16,106 bases of DNA, taken from positions 1-16,106 of the forward strand of contig DATKSG010000099.1 in the NCBI GenBank assembly GCA_035531775.1, read 5' to 3'. Numbering within the stretch: position 1 is the first letter of the stretch; each line of letters starts with the position of its first letter. This DNA comes from DATKSG01 sp035531775. Its GTDB lineage: Bacteria; Actinomycetota; Acidimicrobiia; Acidimicrobiales; UBA8190. Shown piece by piece: positions 6,903 through 13,812 of the stretch. A program made the translations under genes and the position numbers. The notes beneath the pieces are model-generated. The model searched no databases and was not told the DNA's origin. It saw only the letters and a list, made by a program, of their open reading frames with translations.

Positions 6903-8390
6903 GTGAGGGAATCTTGCGGCGTCTTCGGCGTGTATGCCCCCGGCAAGGGGGTGGCCCAACTCACCTTCGATGGCCTCTACGCCCTGCAACATCGGGGCCA
7001 GGAGTCGGCCGGCATGGCCGTCGGCGACGGCGAGACCATCACCGTGGTGAAGGACATGGGCCTCGTCACCACCGTCTTCGACGAGCGGACCCTGTCGTGC
7101 CTGCCCGGGAACCTGGCCATCGGCCACACCCGTTACTCGACCACCGGCGCCTCTACCTGGCGCAACGCGCAGCCGGTGTACCGCTCGGTGGGCGGGGCCG
7201 GTTTCGCCCTGGGCCACAACGGCAATCTGACCAACACGGCCGAGTTGGCCGGCCGACTCGGCATGCTGCCGGGCGTGGTCGCCTCCGACAGCGATCTGGT
7301 GGCCGAGCTGGTGGCGTCGGCATCGCCTTTCTCGGCGCAGACCCTGCCCCTGGACCACGGGCAAGGCGTGGACGCCACCGGGTACGGCGACGGCGCGCTG
7401 GAAGCGGCGCTTCGGGAGGTGGTACCGCTGCTCAAGGGGGCTTTTTCCTTCGTGGTGCTCGAGGCCGACCGCATCATGGGCATCCGGGACCCCTCGGGGC
7501 TGCGGCCGTTGTGCCTCGGCCGCCTGGGAACGCCCGCCGCCCCCGAGGGTTGGGTGCTTGCTTCTGAGTCCCCCGCCCTCGACATCGTGGGCGCCACTTT
7601 CGTCAGGGAGCTCGAGCCCGGCGAGCTCGTGATCATCGACGGCACCGGCGTTCGCTCGGAGCGCCTGTTCCCCGACGACGAGATCGACCCGCACCTGTGC
7701 ATCTTCGAGTTCGTCTACTTCGCCCGCCCCGACTCGCGCCTCTACGGCCGCGAGGTCCACGGGGCTCGCCGTCGCATGGGGGAGTTGCTGGCCGCCCAGG
7801 CTCCGGTGGAGGCCGACCTGGTCATGGGGGTGCCCGAGTCCGGGGTGCCGGCGGCCGAGGGGTTCGCCCGGGCCAGTGGCATCCCTCACGGCCAGGGGCT
7901 GGTCAAGAACCGCTACATCGGGCGCACCTTCATCACCCCGGGCCAGGCGGCCCGGGCCGACAGCGTCCGCCGCAAACTCAACCCCTTGCGCGACAACATC
8001 GACGGCCAGCGCATCGTGGTGGTGGACGACTCCATCGTGCGGGGCACGACCCAGCGCGCCGTGGTGCGCATGCTGCGCGAAGCGGGTGCCCGCGAAGTGC
8101 ACCTGCGCATATCGTCACCGCCGCTCATGTGGCCCTGCTTCTACGGCATCGACATCCCCGATCGCGACGACCTGATCGCGGCACAGAGCTCCATCTCCGA
8201 GATGGAGGCCTTCTTGGGGGTCGATTCACTCGCCTATCTGACCCTCGACAGACTGGTCGAGGCCATCGACGCCCCAGGGGCCGGCTTCTGCTCGGCCTGC
8301 CTGACCGGCGTGTACCCGGTGCCGGTGCCCTCGGCCCAGCGCGTGGCGCTGGCCGAGCCTCGCAAGCGCCCTGCCCCGGCCACCGCCTGA
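6903..8390 (+). CDS. purF: Amidophosphoribosyltransferase
   Basis: PurF makes phosphoribosylamine from PRPP and glutamine, the committed step of purine synthesis. The product is 495 residues. After a four-residue leader (MRES) comes the N-terminal nucleophile Cys5 in CGVFGVY, so short propeptide removal is expected. The glutaminase domain continues with LQHRGQESAG (28-37), HTRYSTTG (75-82) and HNGNLTN (105-111). The phosphoribosyltransferase domain has GVPESG (309-314) and the PRPP loop VVVDDSIVRGTT (372-383). Cys266, Cys412, Cys463 and Cys466 sit in the contexts known from the B. subtilis-type enzyme, so a [4Fe-4S] cluster and oxygen sensitivity are likely. The start GTG 6903 follows a -10-like box closely. 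purM begins one base after the stop. Confidence 0.97.
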   Translation: MRESCGVFGVYAPGKGVAQLTFDGLYALQHRGQESAGMAVGDGETITVVKDMGLVTTVFDERTLSCLPGNLAIGHTRYSTTGASTWRNAQPVYRSVGGAGFALGHNGNLTNTAELAGRLGMLPGVVASDSDLVAELVASASPFSAQTLPLDHGQGVDATGYGDGALEAALREVVPLLKGAFSFVVLEADRIMGIRDPSGLRPLCLGRLGTPAAPEGWVLASESPALDIVGATFVRELEPGELVIIDGTGVRSERLFPDDEIDPHLCIFEFVYFARPDSRLYGREVHGARRRMGELLAAQAPVEADLVMGVPESGVPAAEGFARASGIPHGQGLVKNRYIGRTFITPGQAARADSVRRKLNPLRDNIDGQRIVVVDDSIVRGTTQRAVVRMLREAGAREVHLRISSPPLMWPCFYGIDIPDRDDLIAAQSSISEMEAFLGVDSLAYLTLDRLVEAIDAPGAGFCSACLTGVYPVPVPSAQRVALAEPRKRPAPATA

Positions 8391-8391
8391 G

Positions 8392-9477
8392 GTGCGCGCC
8401 ACGGAGTCGGCCGCCGCATCGGCGCCGGCCACCTACAAAGCCGCCGGCGTCGACATCGCGGCGGGCGACGCCGCCGTCGAGCGCATCCGGGCTGCGGTGG
8501 CGTCCACGGCCCGGCCCGAAGTGCTGGGCACCATCGGCGGCTTCGGCGGGTGCTTCGCCTTCGACCCCGGGCGCTACCGCCGGCCGGTTCTGGTGAGCTC
8601 CACCGACGGCGTGGGCACCAAGGCGTTGGTGGCGGCGGCGGCCGGCGGCCATGGCACCATCGGCCTGGACCTGGTGGCCATGTGCGTGGACGACCTGGTG
8701 TGCACCGGCGCCGAGCCACTGTTCTTACTGGACTACGTGGCCACCGGGGCGCTCGACCCGCAGCAGATGGAACAGATCGTGGCCGGCGTGGCCGACGGAT
8801 GCCGCCAGGCCGGTTGCGCGCTGCTCGGCGGCGAAATGGCCGAGCACGGCGATTCGATGTCTCGGGGCCATTTCGACCTGGCCGGCTTCGCCGTCGGCGT
8901 GGTGGAGGGCGACGACATGCTCGGCCCGGCGCGGGTGGCGGTCGGGGACGTGCTGGTGGGCCTGGCCTCCCCGGGTCTTCGTTGCAACGGCTACAGCCTG
9001 GCCCGCCATGTGCTGCTGGAGCGGGCCGGGATGGCGCTGGACGGGCCGGCGTGGGACGGCGCCGACCACAGCTTGGGTGAGGAGCTTCTGGCACCGTCGG
9101 TCATCTACGCCCCCCACGTCCTGGCCGTGCTCGGCGGCGTCGCACCCGGCGCCGTGCACGCCGTGGCCCACATCACCGGCGGCGGCATCCCCGGCAATGT
9201 GGCCCGGATCCTTCCTGACGGAGCCGACGCCGTGCTGCGCCGTTCGCAGTGGGCGGAGCCGCGCATCTTCGGGGAGATCCGCCGCCTGGGCCCGGTGGCC
9301 GAGGACGAGATGGAAGCGGTGTTCAACCTCGGCCTCGGCATGGTGATGGCCGTGGAGGCAACCGCCGCCGGGGACGTGCTGGCCGTCCTTGCCGGCACCG
9401 GCTGCCCGGCCAGTGTGGTGGGCGAGATCGTGCCGGGTGCCGGAGGTGCCGGGCGCGTGCAGGTGGAGGCACCTTGA
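8392..9477 (+). CDS. purM: Phosphoribosylformylglycinamidine cyclo-ligase (AIR synthetase)
   Basis: PurM closes FGAM to AIR with ATP, following PurL. The product is 361 residues, slightly long because of about 12 extra N-terminal residues before the family start TYKAAGVDI (14-22). Characteristic segments follow: GTIGGFGGCFAFDP, STDGVGTKALVA, GLDLVAMCVDDLVCTGAEPLFLLDY (written here in parts: GLDLVAMCVDDL then CTGAEPLF), GGEMAEHGD, HITGGGIPGN and FNLGLGMVMAV. The usual SSGxHSNGYSL loop reads ASPGLRCNGYSL here, so the common His-Ser pair is Arg-Cys; whether this matters is unknown. GTG 8392 is one base after the purF stop. The gene's own TGA is overlapped by the TTG start of pyrE. Confidence 0.96.
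   Translation: MRATESAAASAPATYKAAGVDIAAGDAAVERIRAAVASTARPEVLGTIGGFGGCFAFDPGRYRRPVLVSSTDGVGTKALVAAAAGGHGTIGLDLVAMCVDDLVCTGAEPLFLLDYVATGALDPQQMEQIVAGVADGCRQAGCALLGGEMAEHGDSMSRGHFDLAGFAVGVVEGDDMLGPARVAVGDVLVGLASPGLRCNGYSLARHVLLERAGMALDGPAWDGADHSLGEELLAPSVIYAPHVLAVLGGVAPGAVHAVAHITGGGIPGNVARILPDGADAVLRRSQWAEPRIFGEIRRLGPVAEDEMEAVFNLGLGMVMAVEATAAGDVLAVLAGTGCPASVVGEIVPGAGGAGRVQVEAP
9465..9469 (+). promoter_or_regulatory. Ribosome binding site for the TTG start of pyrE
   Basis: GGAGG lies in the last codons of purM, four bases before TTG 9474. It supports use of the unusual TTG start that overlaps the purM stop (TTGA), since no ATG or GTG gives a full-length N-terminus nearby. Confidence 0.6.
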
Positions 9478-10025
9478 GCGACACGAAAGCCTTGCGGGAC
9501 CACATACTCGAGCACTCGGTGCGCACCGGTGACTTCGTGCTCAAGTCAGGACGCCGGTCCAACTGGTTCATCGACTCGAAGCAAACCGTGTGCCGCCCCG
9601 AGGGCATGGTGCTGGTGGCCGACGCCGTGCTGGAGCTGGTGCCCGACGAGGTGAATGCCATCGGCGGCCTAACCATGGGGGCGGATCCCGTGGCCTTCGT
9701 GTGCGCGGCGGTGGCCGCCACCCGTGGCCGGGCGCTCAAGGCTTTCAGTGTCCGCAAGGAGGCGAAGGACCACGGTGGGGGCGGCCGCATCGCCGGCGCC
9801 CTCGACCCCGGCGACCGGGTGGTGGTGACCGAGGACACCGTGACCCGGGGCACGTCGTTGCTCGAGGCCGTCCTGGCCGTGCGCCAGGCCGGCGCCGAGG
9901 TGGCGCTGGCTGTGGCCGTGGTGGACCGCGGTGGGGCGGCGACCGAGTTCCTAGGCGAGCACGGGGTGCCCTTTCGGGCGCTGCTCGGCGCTCCTGACCT
10001 GGGGTTCGCCTACGACGAACGCTGA
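9474..10025 (+). CDS. pyrE: Orotate phosphoribosyltransferase
   Basis: PyrE adds the ribose phosphate of PRPP to orotate to form OMP in pyrimidine synthesis. The product is 183 residues, normal for the short bacterial enzyme. The substrate segment FVLKSGRRSNWFIDSKQT (about 17-34) is diagnostic of OPRT. It is followed by AIGGLTMGADPVA, the flexible catalytic loop RKEAKDHGGGGRIAG, and the PRPP-binding motif VVVTEDTVTRGTS. All key residues seem to be present. The TTG start overlaps the purM stop by four bases with GGAGG just upstream, so this pyrimidine gene should be made together with PurF and PurM. All three enzymes are not of one pathway, but PurF and PyrE both draw on PRPP. The gene ends the unit; 117 bases follow before egtB. 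Confidence 0.93.
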   Translation: MSDTKALRDHILEHSVRTGDFVLKSGRRSNWFIDSKQTVCRPEGMVLVADAVLELVPDEVNAIGGLTMGADPVAFVCAAVAATRGRALKAFSVRKEAKDHGGGGRIAGALDPGDRVVVTEDTVTRGTSLLEAVLAVRQAGAEVALAVAVVDRGGAATEFLGEHGVPFRALLGAPDLGFAYDER

Positions 10026-10097
10026 GGGTCGGGTCCCGGCCACCGTCGTGTGGGTGCAGCGGGTTCCGGGTATCGATCCCGTGGCGGCCGCCGCCAA

Positions 10098-10116
10098 GGG
10101 CGCGTGGATCGCGCCC
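10098..10116. repeat. Inverted repeat between pyrE and egtB
   Basis: GGGCGCG (10098-10104) and CGCGCCC (10110-10116) can form a seven-pair stem with a five-base loop. It lies 72 bases after the pyrE stop and 26 before the egtB ATG. No T-run follows, so a terminator role is doubtful; chance in GC-rich DNA is possible. Confidence 0.3.
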
Positions 10117-10124
10117 CGTGGTCG

Positions 10125-10131
10125 GGGGAGG
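10125..10131 (+). promoter_or_regulatory. Purine-rich ribosome binding site of egtB
   Basis: GGGGAGG ends 11 bases before ATG 10143, rather far but the only Shine-Dalgarno-like tract. It favours ATG 10143 over in-frame codons further upstream, whose translation looks unlike the EgtB family. An ATG at 10132 is out of frame. Confidence 0.45.
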
Positions 10132-10142
10132 ATGGTGCGCGC

Positions 10143-11462
10143 ATGGCCGAACTGACCACCAAGGAGCGGCCCGCCGCGCTGGCCGCTCGCTACCGGGAAG
10201 TGCGGGCCCAGACCGAGCGACTGGCCGCGCCCCTGTCGCCCGAGGACCAGACGGTGCAGTCCATGCCCGACGTGAGCCCGACCAAGTGGCACCGGGCTCA
10301 TACATCGTGGTTCTTCGAGACTTTCCTTCTTGAGCCGGGCCTTCCCGGCTACCGGGTGCACGACCCGGAGTACGGCTACCTCTTCAACTCGTACTACGAG
10401 TCGGTGGGGGCTCGCTACCCCCGCCACTGCCGCGGCGTGGTGTCACGGCCCGGGGCGGCCTCGGTAGGGCGATATCGCCTCCATGTGGACGAGGCTATGT
10501 CGGCCTACCTCGAACTCCCCCTGCCGGCGGAGCGCTCCTGGTTGGTGGAGCTCGGAATGCACCATGAGCAGCAGCACCAGGAGCTGCTGCTCATGGACAT
10601 CAAGCACGTGTTGTCGTGCAACCCCTCGCAGCCCGCCTACGTGCCCCCTCCCCCGCCGGGGGCGGGGCCGAGCCCGGTGCCGCCCGACGCCTCAGGCTTG
10701 ACGGGGTCTGTGTCCCGGTCGGCCCCGTCGCCGCAGTGGCTCGAGCATCCCGGGGGGCTGATCGAGATCGGGCACCGAGGCGACGGCTTCGCCTTCGACA
10801 ACGAATCCCCTCGCCACGGCGTGCAGCTGGTGCCCTTCGCGCTGGCCTGCGCCCCGGTCACCTGCGGAGAGTGGGCCGCCTTCGTGGCTGACGGTGGATA
10901 CCGTCGCCCCGAGCTGTGGCTGTCCGACGGATGGGCCACCGTGCAGGCCCAGGGTTGGCAGTCCCCGCTGTACTGGTCACGCCTCGACGACGAGTGGTGG
11001 GTGTTCACCTTGCACGGCGTGAAGCCCGTCGACATGGACGAGCCCGTGGTGCACGTGAGCTACTACGAGGCTGACGCCTTCGCCCATTGGGCCGGGGCCC
11101 GGCTGCCCACCGAGGCCGAATGGGAGGCGGTGGCGGCTCCCGCGCCAGGGGGTCGCTTCCTCGAAGCCGCCGACACCGACCCGTTGCTGCACCCTCAGTC
11201 GCCGCCCGCACGGGGGGCGGCCCCCAGCCTGTTGGGTGAGGTGTGGCAGTGGACCTCGAGCGCCTACAGCCCGTATCCGGGCTTCCGCCCGGCCGCCGGT
11301 GCGGTGGGCGAGTACAACGGCAAGTTCATGATCAACCAGATGGTGTTGCGCGGCGGGAGCTGCGTGACGCCGGCCGGCCACCTGCGCCCGAGCTACCGCA
11401 ACTTCTTTCCCCCCTCCGCGCAGTGGGCGTTCTCCGGGGTGCGCCTGGCCCGCGACGCCTGA
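10143..11462 (+). CDS. egtB: Ergothioneine biosynthesis sulfoxide synthase EgtB
   Basis: EgtB is a non-haem iron enzyme that uses oxygen to join hercynine to a thiol (gamma-glutamylcysteine or cysteine), giving the sulfoxide precursor of ergothioneine. The product is 439 residues with two domains. The N-terminal DinB-like domain carries KWHRAHTSWFFE (48-59) and MHHEQQHQELLLMD (139-152), supplying the likely iron ligands His53, His141 and His145. A Pro/Ser-rich linker (about 166-197) leads to the formylglycine-enzyme-like domain, with LPTEAEWE, GEVWQWTSS, and the C-terminal RGGSCVTPAGHLRPSYRNFF plus PPSAQWAFSGVRLA. The Tyr pair in FNSYYE (84-85) and the NFFPP tail resemble the cysteine-using type II group; substrate choice is inference. 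egtD follows after six bases. Confidence 0.93.
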   Translation: MAELTTKERPAALAARYREVRAQTERLAAPLSPEDQTVQSMPDVSPTKWHRAHTSWFFETFLLEPGLPGYRVHDPEYGYLFNSYYESVGARYPRHCRGVVSRPGAASVGRYRLHVDEAMSAYLELPLPAERSWLVELGMHHEQQHQELLLMDIKHVLSCNPSQPAYVPPPPPGAGPSPVPPDASGLTGSVSRSAPSPQWLEHPGGLIEIGHRGDGFAFDNESPRHGVQLVPFALACAPVTCGEWAAFVADGGYRRPELWLSDGWATVQAQGWQSPLYWSRLDDEWWVFTLHGVKPVDMDEPVVHVSYYEADAFAHWAGARLPTEAEWEAVAAPAPGGRFLEAADTDPLLHPQSPPARGAAPSLLGEVWQWTSSAYSPYPGFRPAAGAVGEYNGKFMINQMVLRGGSCVTPAGHLRPSYRNFFPPSAQWAFSGVRLARDA

Positions 11463-11468
11463 GGTCCG

Positions 11469-12446
11469 ATGAGCCCGAGCCGTACCCCCACCATGGACGT
11501 ATATGTCACCGGCGACGACCTGCGCAGCGCCATGGAGCGCGACGTGCGGGCGGGCCTCGGTGCCCAGCGGAAGTGGCTGCCGCCGGTCTACTTCTACGAC
11601 GACCGCGGCAGCGCCCTGTTCGACGAGATCACCCGGTTGCCCGAGTACTACCTGACGCGCGCCGAACGGCGGCTGCTCGAAGCCCATGCCCCGGAGATCG
11701 CCGAGCGCTCGGGGGCCGACACCCTGGTCGAGCTCGGTGCCGGCACCTGCGACAAGTCCAGGGTCCTGCTCGATGCCCTGACCGAGCGCGGCAGCTTGCG
11801 GCGCTACGTGCCACTGGACGTGAGCGACGGGACCCTGTGGACGGCGGCCACCGAGTTGGTCGACGAATACCCGACACTCGACGTCCATGCCGTGGTGGGT
11901 GACTTCCACGGACACCTCGGCCACATCCCCGCTGACGGGCATCGACTGGTGGCTTTCCTCGGCAGCACCATAGGTAATCTGCTGCCCGAGCAGCGCCGGC
12001 GTTTTCTCTTCGACCTCGACTGCGCCATGATCCAGGGCGACGCCCTGGTGCTCGGAACCGACCTGGTGAAGGAGCCGTCGCGGCTGGTGGCCGCCTACGA
12101 CGACGCCGCCGGGGTGACAGCCGAGTTCAATCGCAACGTGCTCCTGGTGCTCAACCGCGAGCTGGGTGCCGCCTTCGACCCTGACCGTTTCGACCACGTG
12201 GCGCTGTGGGATCCCGTGGCTTCGCACATAGAGATGCGACTGCGTTCCACCGTCGACCAGGTGGTGCCCATCACCGCGCTCGACATGGAGGTGGCCTTCG
12301 CCGCCGGCGAGGACCTGCGTACCGAGGTGAGCGCCAAGTTCACACGCGGCGGCATCGAGAAGGAGCTCTTCGACGCCGGCTTCGTGCCGCAGGCCGTGTG
12401 GGAGGACGACGGGTTCCTCCTCACCTTGGCTGTGCCCTACTGCTGA
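11469..12446 (+). CDS. egtD: L-histidine N(alpha)-methyltransferase EgtD
   Basis: EgtD trimethylates histidine with SAM to hercynine, the substrate of EgtB. The product is 325 residues, as usual. Residues known in the Mycobacterium smegmatis enzyme all appear here shifted by four: Tyr43, Tyr60, Asp117, Asn170, Tyr210, Met256, Glu286 and Ser288. The contexts are YFYDDRGSALFDEIT, LPEYYLTRAE, PLDVSD, GSTIGN, AAYDD, HIEMRLRS and LRTEVSAKF. The SAM loop is VELGAGTCDKS (87-97). The histidine-binding and SAM sites therefore look intact, which makes this one of the surest calls. ATG 11469 has GAGG four bases upstream, overlapping the egtB stop. Its last ten bases overlap the end of the convergent flavoprotein gene. 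Confidence 0.97.
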   Translation: MSPSRTPTMDVYVTGDDLRSAMERDVRAGLGAQRKWLPPVYFYDDRGSALFDEITRLPEYYLTRAERRLLEAHAPEIAERSGADTLVELGAGTCDKSRVLLDALTERGSLRRYVPLDVSDGTLWTAATELVDEYPTLDVHAVVGDFHGHLGHIPADGHRLVAFLGSTIGNLLPEQRRRFLFDLDCAMIQGDALVLGTDLVKEPSRLVAAYDDAAGVTAEFNRNVLLVLNRELGAAFDPDRFDHVALWDPVASHIEMRLRSTVDQVVPITALDMEVAFAAGEDLRTEVSAKFTRGGIEKELFDAGFVPQAVWEDDGFLLTLAVPYC

Positions 12447-13807
12447 GGCTCTCGAAGGTCGCGCACGGCGTCCTCCACCGCCCGGTGGAAGGTGGGGTAG
12501 GCGTAGATCATGCGGGCCAGCTCGTCGACCGGCACCGCCGCGTGCACGGCCAGAGTGAGCAGGCCCAGGACCTCTCCGCCGGTGGGGCCGGCCGAAGTGG
12601 CGCCCACCAGGACCCCGCGCCGGGCATCCTCCACCAGCTTGACGAAGCCGGCGTTGCCGGCTTTGTGGATCCAACCCCGCGACGACGACGGGATCTGCGA
12701 CGAGCCGGTGCGCACTTCGAGCCCGCTGGAGCGGGCGTCGGCTTCGGACATCCCGACCGACCCGATCTCGGGGTCGGTGAAGGTCACCCGGGGCACGGCG
12801 TGGTACTTGGCACCGGGGCCGCCGCCGCCCAGGATGTCGTCCACGGCGATGGCGGCCTGGTACATCGACATGTGGGTGAAGGCCCCTTTGCCGGTGACGT
12901 CCCCCACCGCCCACACCCCGTCTGCCACCCGCATGTGCTCGTCGACGGGGAGGGCCCGAGCCGTGTCGTCGAGGCCAAGCGCGGCCACTCCGAGAGCGGC
13001 GAGGTCGGGGCGGCGCCCGGTGGCGGCCAGCAACCGTTCGCCGGCGATCGGCCCCACACCGTCGAGGTCGAGGACTATGCCGTCGGCGTCCTGACGGGCG
13101 CCGGTGATGCGGGCGCCGGTGTGGACGGCGATTCCCTCTTCGCCGAACACGCCGGCCAGCAGCTCCCCGGCCTCGGGCTCCTCCAGGGCCAGCAGACGAT
13201 CGGCCGCCTCCACCACCGTGACGGCCACGCCGAAGCGCGAGAAGACCTGCCCGAGCTCGGCCCCGATGGCCCCTCCCCCGAGCACGGTGAGCGAGCGCGG
13301 CAGCTCCATGGCCTCCACGGCGTGGCGGTTGGTCCAGTAGCCGGTGTCCGATAGCCCGGGCACCGGCGCCAGCCAAGGGCTGGCCCCGGTGTCGAGCACG
13401 ATGGCGCGTCGGGCTTCGAAGACCTCCCCCTCTACCTCGACCGCTCGTCTCCCAAGGAGCCGGGCCCAACCCCGCACGAAACGAGCCCCCTTGCCCTGGA
13501 GGCGCTCCACGGCCACCTGGTCGTCCCAGTCGTCGGTGGCCTCCTGGCGGATGCGCCGGGCCACCACCGACCAGTCCGGCGTCACCTCGCTGCGGCCGGC
13601 CATCCCCTCGATGCGTCGTCCCTCGGCCAGCAGGTTGGCGGCCCGGATCATCATCTTCGACGGCACGCATCCCCAGTAAGGGCACTCCCCGCCCACCAGC
13701 CCGCCATCGATGCCGACCACCTCCAAGCCGGCCTGGGCCAGGCGACCGGCCACCTCCTCGCCTCCGGGTCCCAGGCCCATTACCACGGCGTCGACGGGCA
13801 CGGACAT
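12437..13807 (-). CDS. FAD-dependent pyridine nucleotide-disulfide oxidoreductase
   Basis: The product is a 456-residue flavoprotein of the dihydrolipoamide dehydrogenase/mercuric reductase family. In order it shows the FAD-binding GLGPGG (11-16), a redox pair in ECPYWGCVPSK (Cys42, Cys47), the NAD(P) fold GGGAIGAE (177-184) ending in Glu200, which favours NADH, the second FAD motif VWAVGDVTGKGAFTHMS (298-314) and the dimerisation domain. Where disulfide reductases have HPTxxE near the C-terminus, this has YPTFHR (437-442), so the usual His-Glu acid/base pair is missing. The substrate may be a quinone or other acceptor rather than a standard disulfide; LpdA-type quinone reductases are an alternative. 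GAGGAG lies eight bases before ATG 13807. It starts five bases after the methyltransferase stop and uses TAG. Confidence 0.88.
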   Translation of the reverse strand: MSVPVDAVVMGLGPGGEEVAGRLAQAGLEVVGIDGGLVGGECPYWGCVPSKMMIRAANLLAEGRRIEGMAGRSEVTPDWSVVARRIRQEATDDWDDQVAVERLQGKGARFVRGWARLLGRRAVEVEGEVFEARRAIVLDTGASPWLAPVPGLSDTGYWTNRHAVEAMELPRSLTVLGGGAIGAELGQVFSRFGVAVTVVEAADRLLALEEPEAGELLAGVFGEEGIAVHTGARITGARQDADGIVLDLDGVGPIAGERLLAATGRRPDLAALGVAALGLDDTARALPVDEHMRVADGVWAVGDVTGKGAFTHMSMYQAAIAVDDILGGGGPGAKYHAVPRVTFTDPEIGSVGMSEADARSSGLEVRTGSSQIPSSSRGWIHKAGNAGFVKLVEDARRGVLVGATSAGPTGGEVLGLLTLAVHAAVPVDELARMIYAYPTFHRAVEDAVRDLREPQQ

Positions 13808-13812
13808 GGGCG

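Noticed and set aside
6834..8102. Extension of the PHP phosphoesterase frame across purF
   Set aside because: The open frame is antisense to purF; the PHP domain starts exactly at GTG 6833 with IDLHTHS.
10026..10142. Possible riboswitch or small gene between pyrE and egtB
   Set aside because: Besides a 7-bp stem and a purine-rich tract I saw no conserved riboswitch pattern, and the short frames there are shadows of egtB.
10977..13685. Very long - strand open frame (902 codons) across egtB, egtD and the flavoprotein region
   Set aside because: It is antisense to egtB and egtD and out of frame with the flavoprotein; its translation is Arg/Gly/His-rich without any family motif. Long antisense frames are expected at this GC content.
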